This document shows positions 1-7,901 of a DNA stretch of 44,100 nucleotides, piece after piece. Position 1 is the stretch's first letter; each line of letters opens with the position of its first letter. This DNA comes from Opitutia bacterium (GTDB lineage: Bacteria > Verrucomicrobiota > Verrucomicrobiia > Opitutales > Opitutaceae): assembly GCA_016217595.1 (NCBI GenBank), contig JACRHS010000023.1, positions 1 through 44,100 on the forward strand. Direction: 5' to 3'. The notes beneath the pieces were generated by a model, which searched no databases, had not been told where the DNA came from, and saw only the letters and a program-made list of their open reading frames with translations. The translations under genes and the position numbers were made by a program.

Positions 1-1
1 C

Positions 2-397
2 GGACAGGCCGCCGGCATGGACCGCTTCCTCGCCAAACCCGTGAGCTTCGCTGCGCTGGGCAAAGCCGTGGCCGACGCACCCGCCGCCCAGGGCCGCGAC
101 GCCGTGGCCGCCACCGACGCCCGCGACGCCGCCCTGCGCCAACGCCTGCTCAAGCAATACGCGGAAGAGACGCCGGCCGTGGTGGCCGACATCGTCGCCG
201 CCGCCCGCGACCGCAACTGGGGGCAATTGCGCCGCCGCGCCCACTATTTGAAGAACAGCGCCGACGCCCTCGGCGCGCGCTGGCTCCAACACTATTGCCG
301 CGAACTCCAGCTCGCCGCCGACGAAGGCGACGAACGCCGCATCGAACCCCTCGTCGCCGTCATCCAAGCCTCCTGGCACGACCCCTGCCGCAGTTAG
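2..397 (+). CDS. Hybrid sensor histidine kinase, C-terminal part (receiver end plus Hpt domain), 5' truncated
   Basis: The frame is open from the window edge, so the gene begins upstream. The first residues (GQAAGMDRFLAKPVS) are the typical last strand of a response-regulator receiver domain, including the conserved Lys-Pro. After an Ala/Asp-rich linker comes a histidine phosphotransfer (Hpt) domain with the motif AHYLKNSADALGA; its phosphoaccepting His is encoded at about 242-244. Receiver followed by Hpt at the C-terminus is the usual end of a multistep phosphorelay kinase, acting on the cytoplasmic face of the membrane. The internal ATG at 17 is not a start because the receiver motif runs across it. 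The next gene is a convergent NarL-type response regulator, a plausible but unproven recipient of the phosphoryl group. The sensor part cannot be seen. Confidence 0.88.
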   Translation, partial: GQAAGMDRFLAKPVSFAALGKAVADAPAAQGRDAVAATDARDAALRQRLLKQYAEETPAVVADIVAAARDRNWGQLRRRAHYLKNSADALGARWLQHYCRELQLAADEGDERRIEPLVAVIQASWHDPCRS

Positions 398-447
398 CCG
401 TAAATTCCGCGGGGGGTTTGCACCGTGCCCGCGGCCGTTCAGGCTCC

Positions 448-1089
448 CTATGGATTATCCACAATCCCGTGCTTGATGGCGTAGCGCACGAGTGCGGCGG
501 GCTCGGTAATGTGCAGCTTTTGTTTGAGCGCGGTATGATGGTTTGCAACCGTTTTCAAACTGAGCATTAGCCGCGCGGCAAATTCCTTGGGGATGAGACC
601 GCTCGCCACCGCACGGAGAATCTCCCGCTCGCGGGTGGTCAGCGACGGCGCGAGGTTGACGGCTTCGTTATGCAACGAACCCACCAAAAGCTGGCTGCTG
701 ATCGGACAATAGTAAGTGCGACCATCCAGCACCGTCTCGATGGCGGTGCGCAGAGTCGCCAGCGGCAGACGCTTCATCACAAAACCATGCACGCCGGCAG
801 CCACGGCATCGCGCACAATCGCCTCCTGCTCATTCGATGTGACCATGATGAACAACGCGTCGGGGAGCTTGGCGCGGCAGCGACAGATGACATCCAGACC
901 CGAACCGTCGGGCAGCATCCAATCGGAAATGATCAAGCGGGGCTTGTGCTCCAGACAGGCGGCGATGCCCTCGGTTTTCGAGCCAGCGGAAGCCACGAGC
1001 TTGAGCCGGGGCACCGAGGCCACGGCTTCGCCCAGAAGCTCACGCACCATGGCGTGATCTTCGATGAGAACGACACGGATGTTATTCAT
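448..1089 (-). CDS. NarL/FixJ-family response regulator
   Basis: A 213-residue two-domain transcription regulator. The N-terminal receiver domain has the acidic pair E10-D11, the phosphoacceptor D56 (in SDWMLPDGSG), a Thr near 86 and the conserved Lys in VMKR. The C-terminal LuxR-type helix-turn-helix begins at LTTREREIL and continues through the recognition helix SLKTVANHH. The open frame extends further upstream, but the receiver fold starts at MNNIRVVLIEDH, so the ATG at 1087-1089 is chosen. It converges on the hybrid-kinase gene ending at 397 and shares a 327-bp divergent region with the small peptide gene at 1417. By family it would dimerise on phosphorylation and bind promoter DNA; targets are unknown. 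Confidence 0.93.
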   Translation of the reverse strand: MNNIRVVLIEDHAMVRELLGEAVASVPRLKLVASAGSKTEGIAACLEHKPRLIISDWMLPDGSGLDVICRCRAKLPDALFIMVTSNEQEAIVRDAVAAGVHGFVMKRLPLATLRTAIETVLDGRTYYCPISSQLLVGSLHNEAVNLAPSLTTREREILRAVASGLIPKEFAARLMLSLKTVANHHTALKQKLHITEPAALVRYAIKHGIVDNP

Positions 1090-1330
1090 GGCAGCAGAAT
1101 AGAAGCAGGCCGGTACTATTGCATAAATCGGCGTGAAAACCATCTGGAAATGAATTTGGCGGCAATTTTTGTAGCGGGGCGCAGCGCTTAACCGCCAAGG
1201 AAAGCCGCGCGGGATTTCAACCTGCGCCGACCTCCACGCGCGCAGAGCGGTGCGGGCTGAAGCACCGCACTCCGGCGCGATCTGCCGGCGCCCTGCGTGT
1301 CGGTCACTCCGGGAAAAACGGAAGTTTCGG

Positions 1331-1345
1331 CGGGAACTTTTCCCG
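1331..1345 (+). promoter_or_regulatory. Short inverted repeat upstream of the peptide gene
   Basis: CGGGAA / TTCCCG arms of 6 bp around a 3-nt loop. It resembles the dyad at 1396-1416 in sequence. It could be an operator half of the response-regulator system or part of the peptide mRNA leader. Function is inferred only. Confidence 0.35.
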
Positions 1346-1395
1346 ACCGATCTTCCGAACGTCCCGAGAATCAGGATACGGGTTAATGTTAATCT

Positions 1396-1416
1396 GGCGG
1401 GGTCAACTTTCCCGCC
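1396..1416 (+). promoter_or_regulatory. Hairpin abutting the start codon of the small peptide gene
   Basis: GGCGGG and CCCGCC arms separated by 9 nt, the right arm ending directly before ATG 1417. No Shine-Dalgarno sequence is visible, so the hairpin occupies the normal ribosome-binding space. It may modulate translation or be a protein-binding site. Confidence 0.4.
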
Positions 1417-1647
1417 ATGAAAAAAATCCTCAAATCCCTCCTGATCGCGAGCGTCCTCTGCTCGCTTTGGTCGCTGACCGCCACCCCATATTCTACCAAT
1501 ACGACTGCAAGCGACACACCACGCGGCATGCTCATAGCAGAAGATGAGCCTCCCTCGGATCCGCCCACAAACCCTCCAATAGATCCTCCGCCACCTCCTC
1601 CCCCCCCGCCGCCGCCTGGTGATGGTGGTGGTGAAATGCACGCCTGA
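1417..1647 (+). CDS. Small secreted proline-rich peptide, hypothetical
   Basis: A 76-residue product not recognised as a known family. Residues 1-23 look like a signal peptide: Lys-rich start (MKKILK) and a hydrophobic core (SLLIASVLCSLWSLTA). The Cys at 15 does not form a good lipobox. The mature part is short, acidic and proline-rich (EDEPPSDPPTNPPIDP), with 11 consecutive prolines, then GDGGGEMHA. Such a proline run normally needs EF-P for efficient translation. The frame is supported by the perfect intrinsic terminator 22 bp after the stop, but there is no clear ribosome-binding site and a hairpin abuts the ATG. It is divergent from the response regulator and may be its target; that is inference. 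A low-complexity false ORF is the alternative. Confidence 0.6.
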   Translation: MKKILKSLLIASVLCSLWSLTATPYSTNTTASDTPRGMLIAEDEPPSDPPTNPPIDPPPPPPPPPPPGDGGGEMHA

Positions 1648-1668
1648 CTCCGCCTAATCAATTCTCAC

Positions 1669-1708
1669 ACACCGCCGGACAACCCCGTTGTCCGGCGGTG
1701 TTCTTTTT
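1669..1708 (+). terminator. Rho-independent terminator
   Basis: A perfect 14-bp stem (1669-1682 with 1688-1701), 5-nt loop, then TCTTTTT on the plus strand. It ends the small peptide transcript and isolates it from the LysR gene at 1843. It is the strongest terminator in the window. Confidence 0.9.
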
Positions 1709-1842
1709 GTCTTCCGCCATCGCGGTACCTCACGGGCCGCGGGCTTGCCGTACGCCCGCGCTTGCTGTTCGCTGCGTAACAGTCGAGCGAGTTTCCTCCA
1801 GCCAACGTAGACCTGCGCCCCGCTTTCCCTCTTCCAGCCCTC

Positions 1843-2733
1843 ATGAACATTCACCACCTCGAGTTGTTCTACTACGTCGCCCGCCACGGCGGGATCAGTC
1901 GCGCGGTGCGCAACATGCCCTACGGCATCCAGCAGCCCGCCGTCAGCAGCCAGATGCTGCTGTTGGAGCAGGATCTCGGCACCCGGTTGTTCGAGCGCCA
2001 GCCGTTCCAGCTGTCGCGCGAGGGCGAGGAATTGTACGCCTTCGTGCGGCCTTTTTTCGAGGGTCTCGACGGCGTGGCGGCCCGGCTCCGCCAACGCTCC
2101 GCGCCGCTGCTGCGGCTGGGCGCAGCGGAATTCGTGCTGCGCGATTATCTGCCGGCGGTGATGGCGCCGCTCCAGGCGCGACACCCCGGTCTGCAACTGG
2201 GCCTGCGCTCGGGCCTCACGCCGGAGTTGGTGACAGCCTTGCAAGAGCGCGCCATCGACCTCGCCCTCACTCCCCTGGAGGGGAAACCGCCGGCGCGCGT
2301 GCGCGTGCAACGCCTCGTCCGCCTACCGCTCGCACTGCTCGTGCCCAAAGCATCCAAGCTGAAATCCGCCGCCGAGCTCTGGAAACGCGACCGCATCACC
2401 GAGCCGCTGATCGGCCTGCCCGAACAGGAGAACATCAGCCGGATCTTTCAACGCGGTCTGAAACGCCTCTGGGTCGACTGGCCGCTCGCGATCGAGGCGA
2501 GTTCGCTCGACCTGATCGGGCAATATGTGGCCAACGGCTACGGCATCGGCGTGACGCTGAACACTCCCGAGGTGGCGCGTTCCGCCGCGGTTCGTTTGCT
2601 GCCGCTGCCTGACTTCGAGCCGGTCGAGATCGCCGCGATGTGGTTCGGCGAACCCACACCGCTCCTCCAGACCATGCTCGAAGAGACGCAGCGTTTCGTC
2701 GCCCGCCAATGGCCTCAGTGGCAATGCCACTGA
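1843..2733 (+). CDS. LysR-family transcriptional regulator
   Basis: A 296-residue protein of normal LysR length. The N-terminal winged helix-turn-helix spans about residues 1-62, with the hallmark run from HHLELFYYVARHGGISRA through QPAVSSQ to LEQDLGTRLFER. The rest is a two-lobed periplasmic-binding-like effector domain (about 88-290), including the typical late motif YVANGYGIGV. It acts in the cytoplasm, usually as a tetramer on a divergent or autoregulated promoter. Both neighbours are separated from it by non-coding or convergent boundaries, so the target gene cannot be read from context. ATG 1843 is chosen because it directly precedes the HTH; the longer overlapping frame starting at 1698 is in another frame and has no such domain. 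Confidence 0.92.
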   Translation: MNIHHLELFYYVARHGGISRAVRNMPYGIQQPAVSSQMLLLEQDLGTRLFERQPFQLSREGEELYAFVRPFFEGLDGVAARLRQRSAPLLRLGAAEFVLRDYLPAVMAPLQARHPGLQLGLRSGLTPELVTALQERAIDLALTPLEGKPPARVRVQRLVRLPLALLVPKASKLKSAAELWKRDRITEPLIGLPEQENISRIFQRGLKRLWVDWPLAIEASSLDLIGQYVANGYGIGVTLNTPEVARSAAVRLLPLPDFEPVEIAAMWFGEPTPLLQTMLEETQRFVARQWPQWQCH

Positions 2734-2740
2734 GCTGGCG

Positions 2741-3274
2741 TCAGCTTTTTTCGCCGCATTTCTCGCCGCCTTCTTCGCTACAGGTGCAGCGACCGCAGCA
2801 CTCGCCGTCTTCGCCGTGATGATGGCGCTTCGCCGCCGCCGCGAGCTCCTCGGGAGTCGCCGGCTGCACCGCCACGATCTCGACATCAAAGGTGAGATCC
2901 ACCCCCGCCAGCGGATGGTTGGCATCGAGCAACACCTCCTCGCCCTCCAGCGCCGCGATGGTGACGATTGGCGCGTATGGATCGGCCTCGGTGCGAAACT
3001 GGTCGCCCACCTTCAGTTCGCCCTCGACCGGCAGATGTGACCGCGGCACCCGGTGCATCCGCTCCGGATCGCGTTCGCCGTAGGCCTGCGCCGCCGGCAC
3101 CACCACGCGCTGCTTGGTTCCGGTGGCGAGCCCCTGCAACTGCGCTTCGAGCCCGCCGATGATCTGCCCCGCGCCTTCGAGATAGCGGATCGGAGCGTCG
3201 GCTTGCGACATATCGAGCACGCGACCTTCCGGATCACGCAGCGTGTAGTGGAGACTGACGAAGTTTTGCGCCAT
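2741..3274 (-). CDS. FKBP-type peptidyl-prolyl cis-trans isomerase, SlyD-like
   Basis: A 177-residue protein with a split FKBP fold: strand VSLHYTLRDPEGRVLD, the loop GAGQIIGGLE and YGERDPE, an inserted chaperone (IF) domain at about 70-125, and the closing NHPLAGVDLTFDVEIV. This is the SlyD arrangement: proline isomerisation plus holdase activity in the cytoplasm. The C-terminal tail is His/Cys-rich (HHHGEDGECC, then CTCSEEGGEKC), as in SlyD proteins that bind Ni(II) or other metals. The open frame reaches 3466, but the preceding 64 residues are arginine-rich antisense of the neighbouring gene; ATG 3272-3274 (MAQNF) fits the family start. It converges on the LysR gene with a 7-bp gap. Confidence 0.9.
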   Translation of the reverse strand: MAQNFVSLHYTLRDPEGRVLDMSQADAPIRYLEGAGQIIGGLEAQLQGLATGTKQRVVVPAAQAYGERDPERMHRVPRSHLPVEGELKVGDQFRTEADPYAPIVTIAALEGEEVLLDANHPLAGVDLTFDVEIVAVQPATPEELAAAAKRHHHGEDGECCGRCTCSEEGGEKCGEKS

Positions 3275-3371
3275 GAGGGAAGCGAACCAACTCGGAACCG
3301 GTTGCAACTGACAAGCCGCAAAATCCGGGCCGCCCCATTGACCCGCCCGGAGATATGCGGGAGAAACGTCG

Positions 3372-3716
3372 ATGGGGTTAAAAATCAAATGGAGCGACGA
3401 TCGGGTGCGCGAGGCCACCACGGCCCTGGTGTTGATCGCTCGCGACCGACTGCGCCGCGGCCTCACGGCGGATCTGATTGCGGCGTCCCTGGCCGATTAC
3501 CGCAACGACCCCGCGGGCTTCAGAAAAAGCCAAACGACTTGGGCGGCGACCACCGACGTGAAGTCTTTGACGAATCCACAACACGCGGCGCAGTACAAAA
3601 AACTGCTTTCGCGGGTCGACGACCTCGTTCGGAAAATGACGCAGGGAAAGCGTCAGTTCAGCAGCCTGGCCGAGCTCGATAATTTTCTGGTCTTCACGCT
3701 CGGAAACGCCCGCTGA
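3372..3716 (+). CDS. Hypothetical protein, 114 aa
   Basis: Not recognised. The product is soluble, basic and mostly helical in appearance, with no signal peptide or membrane segment. Codon third positions are GC-rich as in real neighbouring genes, and GGGAG lies about 10 nt before ATG 3372, which supports coding. Features include a WSDDRVREAT start, a central FRKSQTTWAATTD segment and a C-terminal LAELDNFLVFTLGNAR. It is divergent from the SlyD-like gene (97 bp apart) and ends 11 bp from the rsmH stop, so its frame also overlaps no other confident gene. Confidence 0.65.
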   Translation: MGLKIKWSDDRVREATTALVLIARDRLRRGLTADLIAASLADYRNDPAGFRKSQTTWAATTDVKSLTNPQHAAQYKKLLSRVDDLVRKMTQGKRQFSSLAELDNFLVFTLGNAR

Positions 3717-3727
3717 GCGAACCCGCC

Positions 3728-4855
3728 TCAAGTGCGCACGGCCCAACGCAATTTGGCCGAGGAACTGCGCGGGTTGGCCCGGCGCTCTTCCGGACCGGCG
3801 CGGACGATCTCGTCGTTGGTTGCGGCGTAAAGCCCCGCGCGCACTCCGGCGCGAAATGCCTGTTTCACGCGGCGGTCTTCCCCGGAGTGAAACGTGAGTA
3901 TCGCCACGCGACCGCCAGGCTTCAGGCACGCGGGCAGGTGCCGCAAAAACATTTCCAGCGCGCCAAACTCGTCGTTCACCGCGATGCGGATCGCCTGAAA
4001 CACGCGCCGCACACTGTCATCGTCGCTCTCCGGATCGCGACGGGGTTGGTGCTGGCGGAGGATCGCGCGGATCGCCTCGGCAAGCTGCAACGTCCGCGCC
4101 AACGGCGTCTGCTTGCGACGCGCAGTGAGTTCGCGCGCCAGCAACTCGGCGTGCGGTTCGTCGGCGTTGTCGGCGAGCGTGGCGGCCAACATCTCGGTCG
4201 AGACGCGCGCCAGCCACTCCGCCGCAGACGGCGCGCGCGTCGGGTTCAAACGCAGATCGAGCGGGCTGTCGGTCTTGAAGGTGAAACCGCGCGCCGGATC
4301 GTCGAGCTGCATCGACGACACGCCGAGATCGGCCAGGACCGCATCGACGCCGGCGAGTCCGAGTTCGCCGAGCACCTTGGGCAGACCGGCGAAATTCGAG
4401 CGCACCGGGGTAAAAATCTCCTCGCCCCAACCCGCCGCGCGGAGGCGGGCGGTGGTTTTGGGGTGCTCAATCGGGTCGACATCCAGTCCGATGAGCCGCC
4501 CGCCGGGAGTGATTTGCGCGCACATTTCCCGCGCGTGTCCGCCAAAACCGAGCGTGCAATCCGCGACGTGTTCGCCGGGACGGAGCGCGAGCACCGCGAG
4601 AATTTCGCGCACCATGATGGGCCGGTGACTGCCGGCAGGCGTCTTGCCCGCGGCGAGCACCTTGGCCACGTCGGCCGCGTAACGCTCCGGATTGTGCTCC
4701 TTGTATTTCTCCGCGAAACGCCGGGGATGCTTGCCCGCGTAGCGCGGCCGCCGCCGGTGCGGAGCCGCCGGGTTCGCCGGGGACGGACTGGGCGCGCCGG
4801 CGTGCGAATCATGCGACTGACTCTGGGCCGGCGGTGTGGATTCGGGATCGGGCAT
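3728..4855 (-). CDS. rsmH: 16S rRNA (cytosine(1402)-N(4))-methyltransferase
   Basis: RsmH (MraW) methylates N4 of C1402 in 16S rRNA using S-adenosylmethionine. Visible family marks are HRPIMVREIL at the domain start, the SAM-binding loop VADCTLGFGGHA, the strand LIGLDVDP, the block DAVLADLGVSSMQLDDPARGF, the helix FQAIRIAVNDEF and the C-terminal FHSGEDRRVKQAF (usually FHSLEDR). About 75 residues precede the catalytic domain, Pro/Ser-rich then Lys/Arg-rich (RRPRYAGKHPRRF), longer than typical. ATG at 4855 gives 375 residues; a start 7 codons earlier (4876) is possible. In many bacteria this gene sits in the dcw division cluster beside mraZ and ftsL; here no division gene is adjacent. Confidence 0.93.
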   Translation of the reverse strand: MPDPESTPPAQSQSHDSHAGAPSPSPANPAAPHRRRPRYAGKHPRRFAEKYKEHNPERYAADVAKVLAAGKTPAGSHRPIMVREILAVLALRPGEHVADCTLGFGGHAREMCAQITPGGRLIGLDVDPIEHPKTTARLRAAGWGEEIFTPVRSNFAGLPKVLGELGLAGVDAVLADLGVSSMQLDDPARGFTFKTDSPLDLRLNPTRAPSAAEWLARVSTEMLAATLADNADEPHAELLARELTARRKQTPLARTLQLAEAIRAILRQHQPRRDPESDDDSVRRVFQAIRIAVNDEFGALEMFLRHLPACLKPGGRVAILTFHSGEDRRVKQAFRAGVRAGLYAATNDEIVRAGPEERRANPRSSSAKLRWAVRT

Positions 4856-4884
4856 GGATGAACGTTCGCAGCCCATGAAACGGC

Positions 4885-4896
4885 TTCTGCGCAGAA
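4885..4896. promoter_or_regulatory. 12-bp perfect palindrome upstream of rsmH
   Basis: TTCTGCGCAGAA lies 30 bp upstream of the rsmH start and about 50 bp after the permease stop. It may be an operator for rsmH or a weak hairpin. There is no adjacent T-tract to make it a terminator. Confidence 0.3.
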
Positions 4897-4943
4897 AAGC
4901 TATGCGGGAAAACTGCCGCGCTCCGCGGTCGGCGCTCCGGCAT

Positions 4944-7472
4944 TCATGTCTCCTGCCGCAGCACCGCCAGCGGCGGATGGTCGGCCACGCCGCGGTTGGC
5001 GAGCCAGCCGGTGGCGAGCGTCACGGCGCACATCGCCGCCATCGCGCCCACCAACGGCCCCATCGGCAGCACCGGCGCGGTCTCGAAAACGAACTCGGCC
5101 AGCAGCGCGTTGCCCGCGACCGCCAGCACGCCGCCGACCAACACCGCCAGCACGCCTAGGATGGCGTACTCCACGAGCTGGATTTGCAGAAGCTGCCGGC
5201 GCGTCGCGCCCAGCGTGCGCAGCAACACCGTCTCGCGGATGCGTTGATACCGGCCGGTCACCACCGCACCGGCCAGCACCAGCACGCCGGTCACCACCGT
5301 GAAGAGCGCCATGAACTGCACCACCCACGCCACCTTGGTGAAAATGCGGTCCAGCGTGTCGAGCACCAGTGCGAGATCGATCGCCGACACGTTGGGAAAC
5401 TCGCGCACCGCCGCCTGCTGCGCCCGGGCCGCTTCGGCCGGCGTCGCCGCGCGCGCCGCCACCACAAAAAACTTCGGGGCGTCCTCCAACGCGCCCAGCG
5501 GAAACACCACGAAGAAATTCGGCTCCAGCCGCCGCCACTCGACCTCGCGCAGGCTGGTGACGCGCGTTTTCACCGGCAGGCCCTGCACATCAAACTCGAC
5601 CTCGTCGCCCAGCGCCAGTCCCAGATCGCGCGCGAGTTTCTGCTCGAAGGAAACCGGCACCACCGCCGCGCCCGCGGCCACCCGGCCGTCGAACTTCCCC
5701 GCCACCAACCGCTCCGTCGGCGTGAGCTCGCCGCGGTAGGTCGAGCGGTATTCGCGCGTCAACGCCCAGCCGGGACCGTGCCCGCCGGTGCGGTCGCGCA
5801 ACAGCTCGCGCACCGGCCGGCCTTTGATCTTCGCCAGCTTCATGGTGACGATCGGCGCCTGTTGCTGCACCGGCGCGCCGGCCGCCGCCAGCGTGCGCGC
5901 GAGCGGCTCGACCTGATCGTCTTGAATATCGAACAGCAGCAAATTCGCCCGGTCGCCGCCGCCGGAAAACTCAACCTGCGCCTGCAGCGTGGCGCGCGTG
6001 AGATGCAGCGTGAGCAACAGAAACGCGCCGAGCCCGAGCGCGAGCAGCAGCAGCACCGTGCGGTTGTTGGGCCGGTAGAGATTGGCCACGCCCTGCCGCA
6101 CGACGTAGGGCACGCGTCGCGGCAGAAAACGCCGCGCCGCCCACGCCACCAGCCGCGCCACGCCGCCGAGCACGCCGAAACCGACGGCCAGCATGCCGGT
6201 GAAGCCGGCGCCAGTGCGCACGTTGCCCGTCTGCCAGACGGCGAAGCCCGCCACCGAGGCCACAATCGCCACGCCGAGCACGACCCGCCACGGATCAAAC
6301 CGCGGCGCCATCTCGGCAAACGCCGAGCGCAACGCCACGAGCGGCGACACCTTTCGCACATCCAGCAATGGCAGCAACGTGAACAGCAGGCAGATTGCGA
6401 GCCCCGCGCCCACCCCACGCCCAACCGCCGGCCAGCTGACAAAGAAGGCGACGTCGAACGGCAAAAAATCCCGCACCACCACCGGCAGCAGCAGTTGCAC
6501 GGCGAGGCCGAGCGCCGCGCCGAGTCCTGTGCCGAACAGGCCGAGCCCGCAGCCTTGCACCACGTAGATGGCGAAGCTCTGCCACGCGCTCGCGCCCAGA
6601 CAGCGCAGGATGGCGACCGTGGAAATTTTTTGGCGGATGTACACGTGCACCGCGCTCGCCACGCCGATGGCGCCGAGGAAGAGCGCCACGAAACCCACCA
6701 GACTCAGGAACGAGTAAACGTTGGTCAGCGCGCGCCCGAGGTCGCGTTTGCGATGCTCCACCGTCTCAAGGCCGAGTCGCTCGGCGCGGAAACGGGCACG
6801 CAGTTCGCGCTCGACCGCGGCGGGATCGCGGCCCGGCGGCAGTTGCAGATAGGCGCGATATCGCACGAGGCTGCCCGGCCCGATCAGCCCGGTGCCGGCC
6901 AGCGCCCGGTGCGGGATGAACACCCGCGGCGAGATCATCGCCACCGCCATCGATTCGCCGGGGATGCGTTGCACCGCGCCGATCGCGGTAAACGTCGCTT
7001 GCCCCAGTCGCACGGGATCGCCGGCGCGCACGCCGAATTGCGCCATGAGGCTTTCTTCGAGGATCGCAAAGTTGCCCGCGGGAAACCGGCTGGCGGCGAG
7101 CGCCGGCGTCGTGAGGAACTCGCCGTAGAACGGGAAACCCGTTTCAAGCGCGCGCACCTGGACGAGACGCGTCTGATCGCCCTGCGCGGGAAACCGGACC
7201 ATCGAAGCGAACTGCACTTCATGTGCGCACCGACCGCCGAGCCCGGCGAGATATTGCTCCAGCGCGGGCGAGAACGGCTTGTTGGCGGTGACCACGAGGT
7301 CGGCGCCCACGAGCGCGCGCGCCTGATCGTCGATGGCCTGGCGGAGGTTGGCCGAGAAAGAGCCGATGGCGACGAGCGCCGCGACGCCGAGGACGATGGA
7401 CAGCGCGCTAAACGCCAGCCGCCGCCGCGACGCCCGCGAATCCCGCCAAGCCATGCGGAGGATAAATTTCAT
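4944..7472 (-). CDS. FtsX-like ABC transporter permease, YbbP type
   Basis: An 842-residue inner-membrane permease of the MacB/FtsX superfamily in the large YbbP layout. After an N-terminal helix (about 20-42: LAFSALSIVLGVAALVAIGSF) comes a long periplasmic domain, then a bundle of helices in the middle (FLSLVGFVALFLGAIGVASAV, LGLFGTGLGAALGLAVQLLLP, a third near 385), further helices around 420-510 (including VLLLLALGLGAFLLL), a second periplasmic region and three C-terminal helices. ATG 7472 (MKFILRMAWRDSRASRRR) is chosen: upstream codons read into the CACGAAA repeat. With the ATPase at 7935 and the divergent GDSL esterase it forms the tesA/ybbA/ybbP neighbourhood, proposed to export or handle a lipid or hydrophobic substrate. 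The ATPase and permease, usually adjacent, are split here by a 0.46-kb element. Confidence 0.9.
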   Translation of the reverse strand: MKFILRMAWRDSRASRRRLAFSALSIVLGVAALVAIGSFSANLRQAIDDQARALVGADLVVTANKPFSPALEQYLAGLGGRCAHEVQFASMVRFPAQGDQTRLVQVRALETGFPFYGEFLTTPALAASRFPAGNFAILEESLMAQFGVRAGDPVRLGQATFTAIGAVQRIPGESMAVAMISPRVFIPHRALAGTGLIGPGSLVRYRAYLQLPPGRDPAAVERELRARFRAERLGLETVEHRKRDLGRALTNVYSFLSLVGFVALFLGAIGVASAVHVYIRQKISTVAILRCLGASAWQSFAIYVVQGCGLGLFGTGLGAALGLAVQLLLPVVVRDFLPFDVAFFVSWPAVGRGVGAGLAICLLFTLLPLLDVRKVSPLVALRSAFAEMAPRFDPWRVVLGVAIVASVAGFAVWQTGNVRTGAGFTGMLAVGFGVLGGVARLVAWAARRFLPRRVPYVVRQGVANLYRPNNRTVLLLLALGLGAFLLLTLHLTRATLQAQVEFSGGGDRANLLLFDIQDDQVEPLARTLAAAGAPVQQQAPIVTMKLAKIKGRPVRELLRDRTGGHGPGWALTREYRSTYRGELTPTERLVAGKFDGRVAAGAAVVPVSFEQKLARDLGLALGDEVEFDVQGLPVKTRVTSLREVEWRRLEPNFFVVFPLGALEDAPKFFVVAARAATPAEAARAQQAAVREFPNVSAIDLALVLDTLDRIFTKVAWVVQFMALFTVVTGVLVLAGAVVTGRYQRIRETVLLRTLGATRRQLLQIQLVEYAILGVLAVLVGGVLAVAGNALLAEFVFETAPVLPMGPLVGAMAAMCAVTLATGWLANRGVADHPPLAVLRQET

Positions 7473-7475
7473 AGA

Positions 7476-7508
7476 GCCACCACGAAATACACGAAAGGCA
7501 CGAAAAAG
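7476..7508 (+). repeat. CACGAAA repeat, left end of the GxxExxY element
   Basis: Three iterations of CACGAAA separated by TA and GG, directly upstream of the permease start. On the minus strand it reads as TTTCGTG triplets. It matches the right-end repeat in inverted orientation over about 27 positions with a few mismatches. Confidence 0.85.
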
Positions 7509-7518
7509 CAGAAGCGGT

Positions 7519-7896
7519 TCATCGGACAATGCGCTCGATTTCGACTTTGGGGTGGTGGCCGAAATTCACCAACAGCCCCAGACGCTGGCCCGTGGCACGG
7601 AGATAATTGTGCACCTGCGCCCGATGTTCGTCGGTGAGTGCTGACACGGCCTTGAGCTCGACGATGATCTTTTCGCAACACACCAGATCCGGAGAATAGG
7701 TCTGCTTCAGCGGGCGGCCCTTGTACGTCAGATTGAGCTTCGGTTGCGCCACAAACGGTATGCCTTGGTCGGTCAATTCGAGTTCGAGCGACTCCTGATA
7801 GACGGCCTCCAGGAAGCCGCACCCCTTCTCCTTGTAGACCTCAAAACAAGCGCCAGTGATGCGGTACGATTCCTCGCGGTAGACAATTTCAGTCAT
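7519..7896 (-). CDS. GxxExxY protein (PDDEXK-like fold)
   Basis: A 125-residue protein of the GxxExxY family (PDDEXK_3). Family marks are ITGACFEVYKEKGCGFLEAVYQESLELEL, which contains the naming motif G-FLEAVY, and YSPDLVCCEKIIVELKAV, the D...ExK core of a PDDEXK nuclease-like fold, followed by HRAQVHNYLRATGQRLGLLVNFG. By family it may be a small nuclease; the biochemical role is not established. Length is normal and the frame is intact. It lies between inverted CACGAAA repeats, between two genes that form a transporter. It could be cargo of a small mobile element or the trans-acting partner of the repeats; the sequence alone does not decide. Confidence 0.92.
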   Translation of the reverse strand: MTEIVYREESYRITGACFEVYKEKGCGFLEAVYQESLELELTDQGIPFVAQPKLNLTYKGRPLKQTYSPDLVCCEKIIVELKAVSALTDEHRAQVHNYLRATGQRLGLLVNFGHHPKVEIERIVR

Positions 7897-7901
7897 GACT
7901 C

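Larger units (their letters stand above)
1090..1416. other. Divergent intergenic region with two similar hairpins
   Basis: This 327-bp region separates the response regulator from the small peptide gene. No convincing coding frame is seen. It must carry promoters for both genes, but no clear -35/-10 pair stands out; the direct repeat GTTAATGTTAAT at about 1382-1393 is the most AT-rich spot near the peptide gene. Two related dyads (1331-1345 and 1396-1416), each built around a GGCGGG..ACTTT..CCCG core, are listed separately. Confidence 0.6.

Noticed and set aside
448..1641. 397-codon version of the response regulator
   Set aside because: Residues before MNNIRVVLIEDH are Arg-rich readings of the non-coding region and of the polyproline gene's complement.
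1389..1661. Poly-glycine minus-strand frame
   Set aside because: Complement of the polyproline run; the plus strand has a signal peptide and a terminator in the right orientation.
5184..7637. 817-codon plus-strand frame over the permease
   Set aside because: Arg/Gln/His-rich shadow of the FtsX-like permease with no recognisable motif.
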